A DNA stretch of 64,000 bases from Limnohabitans kasalickyi (GTDB lineage Bacteria > Pseudomonadota > Gammaproteobacteria > Burkholderiales > Burkholderiaceae_C), in assembly GCA_965234325.1 (NCBI GenBank), contig OZ248407.1, forward strand, positions 1,674,001 to 1,738,000. The letters run 5' to 3'. Numbering within the stretch: the stretch's first letter is position 1; every line of letters starts with the position of its first letter. This document shows, piece by piece, positions 41,799-48,707 of the stretch. The notes under the pieces were generated by a model. The model saw only the letters and a list, made by a program, of their open reading frames with translations, ran no database searches and was not told the origin of the DNA. Position numbers and translations under genes: made by a program.

Positions 41799-43700
41799 TT
41801 ACTTAGGCTGATATTGCAGGGTGGCGAAGATGCCGCGACCTGGCGTGTTGTAGCCCCCTGCAATCACGTAATGACGATCAAACGCGTTCTCCAATCGGAC
41901 ACGGGCTGTCCAATCGGTATCAATTTTTCGACTGGCGTAAAACGACCAAATGGAATAACCCGCAAGCATGTCAGAGTTCACTTCATTAAAGTTGGGTCTT
42001 GCGCCAGTCGCAAACAACTTGACGCCAAGCTCGTAATCAAGAAAGTCTTTAGAAATGTCTATCGAGCCATAATTTTTTGCACGACGTCCTGGCGCATACC
42101 CACCTGTGACATTTTTGGGATCTTGAGTAACAGCAGAAAGTTTGACGCTGTGCCCCATCCAGCGGGTTCTCAGTGAGGCCTCAACCCCTTTATTTTCAAC
42201 TTCGCCAGCGTTCTTAACAGCCCATTGCTCTTGCGCATCTTGAAACCAATCAATGGCATTGTGGGTGATTGTTTGAAAATAAGCGATACGACCCAAGGTC
42301 TGCTGATCGGCATAAACAAGTCCCGCTTCTTTCGACTTGAACTCTTCTTGCTTCAAGCTCGGGCTGTTAGAAATTTCAGTCGCCGATGGCGCTCGAAAAC
42401 CCGTTGACACAGTTCCTGTTACTTTCCACGCAGAGGTCAACGGGTACCCAGCTCCAAGGAGTGTTGATGTGGCATTGGGCTGTAATGAGCTCACACCGAA
42501 TGCATCTCGGTAGTCGGAGGTGATCAGATCTCGGCGCAGATTGGCCTGAAGGGTTACCTTGTGGATTTTTTGCGTCATGCCAACGTAACCCGCCACTGTC
42601 CGCTTTTCAAACTCAAAGCTGTTGTGTTCATCGTGCTTGTCTGAAACGTAATCTAACCCTGCCGTTACGGCAGTATCGGGACTCGCTTGGTAGTGATTGC
42701 TCCAATTAAAAGCGCTTTGATGCGAGTTGTAACGACCGTTATTCAGACCATTTTTAAATTCTTCGTAGCTTGTCAAAGAATCTGAAACACTAAAAGTTGT
42801 GCTCCACGTATCGCTGACTTGCTGTCTAAGGTAGGCGCTACCCACATTGGTTTTTTTCAAGGATCGGTGCACGTCGGTGGGTAATGAAATTGAGTAATCT
42901 GGATTCAATGTTGCGTCGTAGTCAGCATCTGTTGTTTGGGTCCTGAATCGCACGCCGATTTCCGTGTCTGCATTCAACTTCTTGCTGATCTTGGCATTGA
43001 AATATTCAGCGCTGTAGCCATCACGATCAGGATTAACACGGTTACTAAAGGCCGGGGCCATGGATGTAAAGCCCTTCGAAGACTTTTGACCGGCACTTAC
43101 ATCAAAACCATAGTCTGACGATGTACCGCCAAAGCCCACATTCATGTCTGCTGTATTTTTGGAGCCGTAACCGATTGAGCCGTAAGCCTTTGGCGTTCCC
43201 TTACCTTGCCGCGTATAGATGTTGATCACACCGCCGATCGCAGCATCACCATAAAGAGCGCCTGCATTTCCTCGCAAAATTTCGATGCGTTCAACTTGTG
43301 ACAAGGGCATATCCGTCACTGTCAAAAATCCACCACCATCGGCTTGCGTTCTGACTCCATCAATGAGGACCACTAAACTTTTGCTTTCCTGACCTCGCAG
43401 AAAAATTGACGTTTGAGCGCCTGGACCGCCGTTCCGACCGTATTCAACGCCAGACTCCCCTTGGAGCAGATCAACCAGCGTAGGGGCTTGCGACTTTTCA
43501 ATGTCTTGACGTGTGATCACCGATACAGAGGAGAGCACCTCCGACAAAGGCTGCTCCATGCGCGAAGCAGAAATCACCACCGGATTAATTTCAATGCCTT
43601 GCGCGTGAACGCTGGCCGCGACAGCCAAAGACAAAACAGAGAGCGTAGGTGCGCAAACACGCGAAATGACGCGCGCACGCAGACGAATAGATTTCTTCAT
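41799..43700 (-). CDS. btuB: TonB-dependent outer-membrane cobalamin receptor
   Basis: The 633-residue receptor has a signal peptide (SLAVAASVHAQ), the TonB box region 'IEINPVVISASRMEQPL', the plug domain ('GVEYGRNGGPGAQTSIFLRGQESKSLVVLIDGV') and a beta barrel ending in an aromatic residue-rich strand (FATLQYQPK). It imports cobalamin across the outer membrane. It is directly downstream of a cobalamin riboswitch and heads the btu operon. Its G+C is low (about 42-45% in two hand-counted rows), unlike btuFCD, which may reflect surface selection or transfer. Confidence 0.93.
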   Translation of the reverse strand: MKKSIRLRARVISRVCAPTLSVLSLAVAASVHAQGIEINPVVISASRMEQPLSEVLSSVSVITRQDIEKSQAPTLVDLLQGESGVEYGRNGGPGAQTSIFLRGQESKSLVVLIDGVRTQADGGGFLTVTDMPLSQVERIEILRGNAGALYGDAAIGGVINIYTRQGKGTPKAYGSIGYGSKNTADMNVGFGGTSSDYGFDVSAGQKSSKGFTSMAPAFSNRVNPDRDGYSAEYFNAKISKKLNADTEIGVRFRTQTTDADYDATLNPDYSISLPTDVHRSLKKTNVGSAYLRQQVSDTWSTTFSVSDSLTSYEEFKNGLNNGRYNSHQSAFNWSNHYQASPDTAVTAGLDYVSDKHDEHNSFEFEKRTVAGYVGMTQKIHKVTLQANLRRDLITSDYRDAFGVSSLQPNATSTLLGAGYPLTSAWKVTGTVSTGFRAPSATEISNSPSLKQEEFKSKEAGLVYADQQTLGRIAYFQTITHNAIDWFQDAQEQWAVKNAGEVENKGVEASLRTRWMGHSVKLSAVTQDPKNVTGGYAPGRRAKNYGSIDISKDFLDYELGVKLFATGARPNFNEVNSDMLAGYSIWSFYASRKIDTDWTARVRLENAFDRHYVIAGGYNTPGRGIFATLQYQPK

Positions 43701-43792
43701 GATTTGAATACCAACTTTTTTGCCCTCACCGCCTTCCCCGACAGTGCTTGAGCGATCAGGCGGCGCATTTTTAGGCGCACCGCCACCTTGTT

Positions 43793-43985
43793 GGCCGGTA
43801 TCCGGGCTGGCGGAGACGACCTCTGTCGCCTTCCCAAGCGCTTGTTCAAGGCGCTCAGTGGCATGTGTGACAGAAGCTGAGCCGAAAGGCTCGTCCGCTT
43901 GACCGTTGCGGGGGCAGCGCAGGTTGGGTGTTGTCGAGTTGGTCGACGCGACCTTCCTGCTTCCCGTTGAACTGCAGCATGTGAA
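43793..43985 (-). ncRNA. cobalamin (AdoCbl) riboswitch upstream of btuB
   Basis: Minus-strand blocks occur in canonical order. They are GGGAAGCAGGAAGGT, then GCTGCCCCCGCAACGGT, then the B12 box GCCACTG (43856-43862), then TTGGGAAGGCG and, at the 3' end, AGCCCGGATACCGGCC (43793-43808). A GC-rich hairpin and a possible sequestering stem (GGCGG and GCGCC) follow in the about 90 bases before the btuB ATG at 43700. High cobalamin should lower expression of the five-gene operon by blocking translation or transcription. The 5' limit is approximate. Confidence 0.92.
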
Positions 43986-44054
43986 CCACGCTGCGAGCAC
44001 CAACAGTTGAAATTTTAGCGGCTAACCTTTCAGCCACCTTAAAATGCGGAGGTC

Positions 44055-44276
44055 ATGCCAAACACACCCCTGATCGATCAAATCACCGAACGCGTGGAGC
44101 GTTTGCTGCTGCGTCACGAAGAACTCATGCGCACCAACGCCTTGCTGAGTGCACAAATGCAAGAACTCACGCACGAACGCGATCTGCTGAAGTCGCGACT
44201 GAGCGCAGCTCGTCATCGCATTGATGCCTTGATTGAGCGGTTGCCGCAAAACGCAGCTGAGAAAGATAAAGCATGA
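44055..44276 (+). CDS. ZapB-like coiled-coil protein
   Basis: This 73-residue protein is one long predicted helix with heptads of Leu/Ile ('LIDQITERVERLLLRHEELMRTN', 'LLSAQMQELTHERDLLKSRLSAA'). Such short coiled coils occur directly upstream of zapA in many Burkholderiales and resemble ZapB, which bundles FtsZ together with ZapA. Its stop overlaps the zapA ATG by four bases (ATGA), so the two are co-translated. GGAGG just upstream is the ribosome site, close to the ATG. Confidence 0.8.
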   Translation: MPNTPLIDQITERVERLLLRHEELMRTNALLSAQMQELTHERDLLKSRLSAARHRIDALIERLPQNAAEKDKA

Positions 44277-44578
44277 AGCAAATTGAAGTTCAAATCATGG
44301 GTCAAGGCTACGTGTTGGGCTGCCCCGAGGGCGGCGAGACACGTTTGGGTCAAGCAGTTAACAAAGTCGATGAGGCCATGTGCAAGATTCGCGATGCTGG
44401 CAAGATCAAAGCGCGTGACCGCATTGCTGTACTCGCCGCCCTGAATTTAGCGTTTGACTTGACCGACCGCCCCAGTTCGGTGCTTTCTGCGGTCGATCAA
44501 AGTACATCCACTGTACAAATGCAGGCCCTTCTGCAGCGACTCGACAACGTGCTCGCCAGCGACAACCAATTGCTCTAA
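44273..44578 (+). CDS. zapA: cell division protein ZapA
   Basis: The 101-residue protein begins 'KQIEVQIMGQGYVLGCPEGGE', the conserved ZapA N-terminal beta hairpin, and continues with 'IKARDRIAVLAALNLAFDL' and a C-terminal coiled coil. ZapA cross-links FtsZ filaments at the septum. The gene pairs with the coiled-coil gene upstream and precedes 6S RNA, the usual zapA-ssrS synteny in proteobacteria. Confidence 0.93.
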   Translation: MKQIEVQIMGQGYVLGCPEGGETRLGQAVNKVDEAMCKIRDAGKIKARDRIAVLAALNLAFDLTDRPSSVLSAVDQSTSTVQMQALLQRLDNVLASDNQLL

Positions 44579-44598
44579 AGCACGCCTACAATGGCTCC

Positions 44599-44770
44599 GT
44601 CTGCAAGTCCTTGGGGCTTTATATTTCCTTGAACCAATGCTCATACGAGCCCGGGCTTGGAACATCGTTTGATGAGCGTGATCGTCTCGCGTCAGATGAA
44701 CCCAACGTCAAACTGACCTCGCCCACCTGAACCCCCGGTTCAGGATGACGGCCCTGAGGCCCTTGCAGAC
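44599..44770 (+). ncRNA. ssrS: 6S RNA
   Basis: The ends GTCTGCAAG (44599) and CTTGCAGAC (44762-44770) pair perfectly, closing a long hairpin of about 172 bases. Inside, CCTGAACCCCCGGTTCAGG is the conserved stem-loop seen in 6S RNAs, and AT-rich 'TTTATATTTCCTTGAACC' occurs on the other arm. A TACAAT -10 box lies at 44587-44592, seven bases before the start. 6S RNA binds the sigma-70 holoenzyme and lowers transcription in stationary phase. The location downstream of zapA is typical. Exact ends are inferred from the pairing. Confidence 0.85.
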
Positions 44771-44805
44771 ACCTTCTTTCTTTTGTCTTAAGGCGTCGCC
44801 CTCTC

Positions 44806-45621
44806 ATGGACCTCCAACCCCAACTGATTCTTGAACTCGCCGCATTAGGCATTTGCACAGGTTTTCTGGCCGGTCTATTGGGCATAGGCGGCGGCATGGT
44901 GATGGTGCCATTCATCACCATCATGTTGTCCCATCGCGGTGTGGATGCCAACTTGGCCGTCAAAATGGCGATCGCCACCTCGATGGCCACCATCATCTTC
45001 ACGTCCATTTCCAGCGTACGCGCCCATCACAAACGTGGCGCCGTGCGTTGGGATTTGGTCAAAGGTTTGGCGCCTGGCATCGTCTTGGGCAGCATGATCG
45101 GCAGCTTGGGTGTGTTCGCCCTGCTCAAAGGCTCTTACTTGGCGATCTTCTTCGGCTTGTTTGTCGGGTTCTCAGCCACACAAATGTTTTTGGACAAAAA
45201 ACCCGCGCCCACACGTCAAGTTCCCGGCCCTGCCGGTTTGGCAGGTGCTGGCGGTGCCATTGGATTTTTATCAGGCTTGGTCGGCGCAGGTGGCGGCTTT
45301 ATCAGCGTCCCCTTCATGGCATGGTGCAACGTAGCAATCCACAACGCAGTGGCGACCAGCTCTGCCTTGGGCTTTCCGATTGCGCTGGCCAACGTCTTGG
45401 GCTACGTGATCAGCGGTAGCTCGGTGGAGGGCTTGCCCGCTGACGCGTTTGGTTATATCTGGGTACCTGCGCTGGCTGTGATCGCGCTGTGCAGCGTGTT
45501 CACTGCACCTTTGGGCGCCAAAGCTGCCCACAATTTGCCGGTCAAACAGCTCAAGCGTGTCTTTGCCATCGTGTTGTATCTGCTGGCCGCCTACATGCTT
45601 TACAAAGGCTTGACGAGTTGA
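44806..45621 (+). CDS. TauE/SafE family sulfite/anion exporter-type permease
   Basis: This 271-residue inner-membrane protein has two glycine-rich halves ('GFLAGLLGIGGGMVMVPFI' near residue 20 and 'GFLSGLVGAGGGFISVPFM' near residue 165), the internal duplication typical of TauE/SafE permeases. Eight or so membrane segments are predicted. Members export sulfite, sulfoacetate or other anions; the substrate here is unknown. It lies alone after 6S RNA and converges on the Bug gene. Confidence 0.88.
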   Translation: MDLQPQLILELAALGICTGFLAGLLGIGGGMVMVPFITIMLSHRGVDANLAVKMAIATSMATIIFTSISSVRAHHKRGAVRWDLVKGLAPGIVLGSMIGSLGVFALLKGSYLAIFFGLFVGFSATQMFLDKKPAPTRQVPGPAGLAGAGGAIGFLSGLVGAGGGFISVPFMAWCNVAIHNAVATSSALGFPIALANVLGYVISGSSVEGLPADAFGYIWVPALAVIALCSVFTAPLGAKAAHNLPVKQLKRVFAIVLYLLAAYMLYKGLTS

Positions 45622-45627
45622 GCCGAC

Positions 45628-45648
45628 AAGGCCCTAGCTCAGGGCCTT
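45628..45648. terminator. convergent hairpin, possible terminator
   Basis: AAGGCCCT and AGGGCCTT form an 8-base perfect stem around AGCTC, located between the stop of the TauE/SafE gene and the stop of the convergent Bug gene. No long T-run follows, so efficiency is uncertain. Confidence 0.5.
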
Positions 45649-45660
45649 GAAGAGGGGCCG

Positions 45661-46638
45661 TTAAGCGTCCGCTTGGACTTTGGCGTCTTTCACCACTTTG
45701 GCCCATTTCTGGGTTTCGTTGCGGATAAATTCGGCAAAGCGTTCAGGTGTACCGCCGCCATCTTCGGCGCCATATTGGTCAAATTTTTCGATCACATCAG
45801 GCATGGCCATGACGCGGTTCATGTCTTCGTTGATACGCTTTACGAAGGCAGGGTTCATTTTGGCGGGGCCCACCAAGCCATACCACGTGGTGGCATCAAA
45901 GCCTGCAAACCCTTGTTCGTCCATGGTCGGCACGCTAGGATGACCTTTGGCGCGTTTGGGTCGGGTTTGCGCCAGCGCAATGGCTTTGCCGCTTTTCACG
46001 TGCGGCGTGGCGGAGGTCATGGTTTCAAAACAATATTGCACTTGACCGCCGATGAGGTCGGTCAACGCAGGGCCTGAACCTTTGTAGGGCACATGCAGCG
46101 CGTCGATGCCAGCACGCAGCTTGAACATCTCCAACGCCAAATGCTGCGCTGAGCCACCCCCCGCCGATGCAAAGCTGATCTTGCCTGGATTTTGTTTACA
46201 CAAGGCCACCAAGTCTTTCACTGTTTTGGCCGGTTGGTTTTCGTTACAAATCAACAAATTGGGCGTGACGCCCACCAAACCAATGGGTGTGAAGTCGCGT
46301 TCCACGTTGTAGGCCAACTTAGGCTGCAAACTGGGGGCTAGCGCGTGACTGTTAATGTGCGCCATCAACAAGGTATTGCCATCCGCCGGTTGCTTCGCCA
46401 CATGGTCCGCAGCAATCACACCGGCGGCTCCTGCTTTGTTGTCAATCACGATGGTCACGCCCCACATCGCTTGCAGCTTTTGCGCCAGCACACGGGCCAA
46501 GGCATCGGTTCCGCCACCCGGTGGAAAACCCACCACGATGCGAATGGGACCTGCAGGCAGTGTTTGCGCCTGAATCATGGGCGCGGCCAACGTCACGGCT
46601 GTGGCGGCACTGGCTTGAAGTAGCGTTCTGCGTTTCAT
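45661..46638 (-). CDS. Bug/TctC-type periplasmic solute-binding protein
   Basis: The 325-residue protein has a twin-arginine-like or Sec signal (MKRRTLLQASAATAVTLAAPMIQAQ). The Bug marks are 'IRIVVGFPPGGGTDALARVL', 'HVPYKGSGPALTDLIGGQVQY' and 'TMDEQGFAGFDATTWYGLVG'. Ligand unknown, probably a carboxylate handled by the co-transcribed enzymes. It follows the class V aminotransferase gene by 18 bases, and both are divergent from the GntR regulator, so it belongs to the GntR-controlled unit. No TctA/B membrane partners are nearby. Confidence 0.92.
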   Translation of the reverse strand: MKRRTLLQASAATAVTLAAPMIQAQTLPAGPIRIVVGFPPGGGTDALARVLAQKLQAMWGVTIVIDNKAGAAGVIAADHVAKQPADGNTLLMAHINSHALAPSLQPKLAYNVERDFTPIGLVGVTPNLLICNENQPAKTVKDLVALCKQNPGKISFASAGGGSAQHLALEMFKLRAGIDALHVPYKGSGPALTDLIGGQVQYCFETMTSATPHVKSGKAIALAQTRPKRAKGHPSVPTMDEQGFAGFDATTWYGLVGPAKMNPAFVKRINEDMNRVMAMPDVIEKFDQYGAEDGGGTPERFAEFIRNETQKWAKVVKDAKVQADA

Positions 46639-46656
46639 GCTGTCTCCTCTGTGTTT

Positions 46657-47871
46657 TTAAGACCTGACCAACGGGGGCACAGGGTGTGCCGAGAAAAAAT
46701 CCATGGCGGCTTGCACGCCCGAATCTGCCAATTTCACGCCACTTAGTTTGAGGCCCATTTCGCACGCGGAAAGCGCGGCGATCAAGGTCAAATCATTGCA
46801 ATCGCCCAAATGGCCGATACGGAACATGCGGCCTTTGACCTTGCCCAAGCCGGTGCCAAGTGAGCAATCAAAGCGCTCGTAAATCACCTTGCGCACAGCG
46901 TCAGCATCAATGCCTTCTGGCGTCATCACACCTGTCAAGATAGGGGAATACACCTTGGCATCGGCACATTGAATCGGCAAGCCCCACGCGTTCACCGCAG
47001 AACGCACACCCTCGCCCCATCTCAGATGGCGTTTGAACACCACGTCCAAACCTTGACCCAAAATCATGTCGCAAGCTTCACTCAAACCATACATCAAGTT
47101 GGTATTGGGCGTAGATGGGTAATAACCCGTTTTGTTGATCTCCAGCATCTCGTCCCAGGCCCAAAACGATTTTGGGAGCGTGGCCTGTTTGCTGGCTTCA
47201 ATGGCTTTGGGTGACAAGGCGTTGAAGCCAATGCCAGGCGGCAGCATCAACCCTTTTTGCGAGCCGCTGATCGTCACATCCACCCGCCATTCATCGTGGC
47301 GATAGTCGGCTGAGGCCAAGCCTGAAATGGTGTCGACCAACAACAGAGCCGGATGCTTGGCGTTGTCGATGGCGCGGCGCACCGAGGGGATATCGCTGGT
47401 CACGCCCGTCGACGTTTCGTTGTGCACCACACACACGGCTTTGATGCTGTGGGAGGTATCGCCCTTAAGGCGCTGCTCGATCATGTCGGCGTTCACTCCA
47501 TGGCGCCAGCCCTCAACCCCAGGCAGTCCAAGCACTTCGGTCTTGATGCCCAAGCGGGTTGCCAACTTGTTCCACAAAAATGCGAAATGTCCGGTTTCAT
47601 ACATCAGCACATGGTCGCCCGGGCTCAAGGTGTTCACCAAAGCCGCTTCCCAAGCGCCGGTGCCCGACGAGGGATAAATCATGACCGGGTGCTTGGTTTT
47701 GAAAATCTTTTGCATGTCAGCCATGAGCTTTAAACCCAACGCCGCAAATTCAGGACCGCGGTGGTCGATGGTGGGCAAGCTCATGGCCCGCAAGATGCGG
47801 TCGGGCACAGGCGACGGCCCGGGAATTTGCAAAAAGTGGCGGCCAGTGGGGTGAAAGTCTAAATTGAGCAT
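46657..47871 (-). CDS. class V aminotransferase (serine/alanine-glyoxylate type)
   Basis: The 404-residue fold-type I PLP enzyme has the PLP lysine in 'TISGSQKGLMLPPGIGFNAL' and the opening 'FLQIPGPSPVPDRILRAM', characteristic of serine-glyoxylate and alanine-glyoxylate aminotransferases. It would convert glyoxylate or hydroxypyruvate with an amino donor. The promoter region carries a GntR operator 30 bases before its ATG. The FAD/iron-sulfur dehydrogenase across the divergon could supply a 2-oxo acid such as glyoxylate, but this is inference. Confidence 0.88.
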   Translation of the reverse strand: MLNLDFHPTGRHFLQIPGPSPVPDRILRAMSLPTIDHRGPEFAALGLKLMADMQKIFKTKHPVMIYPSSGTGAWEAALVNTLSPGDHVLMYETGHFAFLWNKLATRLGIKTEVLGLPGVEGWRHGVNADMIEQRLKGDTSHSIKAVCVVHNETSTGVTSDIPSVRRAIDNAKHPALLLVDTISGLASADYRHDEWRVDVTISGSQKGLMLPPGIGFNALSPKAIEASKQATLPKSFWAWDEMLEINKTGYYPSTPNTNLMYGLSEACDMILGQGLDVVFKRHLRWGEGVRSAVNAWGLPIQCADAKVYSPILTGVMTPEGIDADAVRKVIYERFDCSLGTGLGKVKGRMFRIGHLGDCNDLTLIAALSACEMGLKLSGVKLADSGVQAAMDFFSAHPVPPLVRS

Positions 47872-47900
47872 GCGCGTTGTTCTCCTGAAGATTGACTATT

Positions 47901-47914
47901 TTTTGCATACAAAA
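47901..47914. promoter_or_regulatory. GntR operator O1 (aminotransferase side)
   Basis: TTTTGCATACAAAA is an inverted repeat, TTTTG and CAAAA around CATA. It is identical to the second copy at 47977-47990, 76 bases away. A further TTTTGCA half-site follows at 47919-47925. It is 30 bases upstream of the aminotransferase ATG. Confidence 0.8.
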
Positions 47915-47976
47915 TTCATTTTGCAACTATCGAATACCCTAAATATCTTTTCAATTCATCGATTGACCCTCTTTCT

Positions 47977-47990
47977 TTTTGCATACAAAA
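47977..47990. promoter_or_regulatory. GntR operator O2 (regulator side)
   Basis: A second perfect copy of the 14-base TTTTGCATACAAAA lies only 7 bases before the GntR ATG at 47998. Binding here would block the ribosome-binding region or promoter of the regulator gene, so autorepression is likely. Confidence 0.8.
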
Positions 47991-47997
47991 TAAACCC

Positions 47998-48705
47998 ATG
48001 ACCGCAGAAATCTTGTCCATCCCCCGTGCTGCCTTGCACAACCAAGTGACCCACCGGTTGCGACAAATGTTGGTAGAGAACCAAATCGCGCCGGGCGCCA
48101 AGCTCAACGAACGCACGTTGTGCGAGGCCTTGAACATTTCTCGCACCCCTTTGCGCGAAGCCATCAAAGCCTTGGCGGCTGAGGGACTGGTCGAGTTGTT
48201 GCCCAACCGTGGCGCAGTGGCTGTGGCCTTGACGGAGGCCGATGTGCGCAACACCTTTGAGGTGATGGCGGGCTTAGAAAGCCAATCTGGCATGCTGGCA
48301 GCCCAGCGCATCACCGACACAGAGCTGAACGAAATTCGTGCGCTGCATTTGGAAATGATGGCGGCGCATGTGCGCCGTGACCTCTCCACCTATTACCGAC
48401 TCAACGCCGTCATTCACCGCGCCATCAATGCGGCGGCCAAAAACCCAGTGCTCTCCAGCACCTACGACCAAGTTAACGCTCGGTTGCAGGCCTTGCGCTT
48501 TCGTTCCAACCAAGACGAAGACAAATGGAACAAGGCCATGGCCGAGCACACCCAAATGATCGACGCCCTGCAAGCCCGCGATGCACCAGCGCTGCGCGAT
48601 GTGCTGCTCAAACACCTAGAAAACAAACGCGACGTGGTGATCGCCCAACTACTCGCCCAACAAACCAACGCCACCGTCACCACCAAACAGACACGCAAGG
48701 CCTGA
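47998..48705 (+). CDS. GntR family (FadR/FCD) transcriptional regulator
   Basis: The 235-residue regulator has an N-terminal winged HTH (about residues 10-75, 'LCEALNISRTPLREAIKALAAEGLVELLPNRGAVAVAL') and a C-terminal helical FCD ligand domain ('VMAGLESQSGMLAAQRI', 'HRAINAAAKNPVLSSTY'). The target is the flanking divergon, given the two identical operators. The ligand is unknown; FCD regulators often sense organic acids. The FAD dehydrogenase gene begins 2 bases after its stop, so they are co-transcribed. Confidence 0.93.
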   Translation: MTAEILSIPRAALHNQVTHRLRQMLVENQIAPGAKLNERTLCEALNISRTPLREAIKALAAEGLVELLPNRGAVAVALTEADVRNTFEVMAGLESQSGMLAAQRITDTELNEIRALHLEMMAAHVRRDLSTYYRLNAVIHRAINAAAKNPVLSSTYDQVNARLQALRFRSNQDEDKWNKAMAEHTQMIDALQARDAPALRDVLLKHLENKRDVVIAQLLAQQTNATVTTKQTRKA

Positions 48706-48707
48706 CC

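Noticed and set aside
43855..44037. Short minus-strand frame upstream of btuB
   Set aside because: It coincides with the cobalamin riboswitch; conserved RNA blocks explain the sequence.
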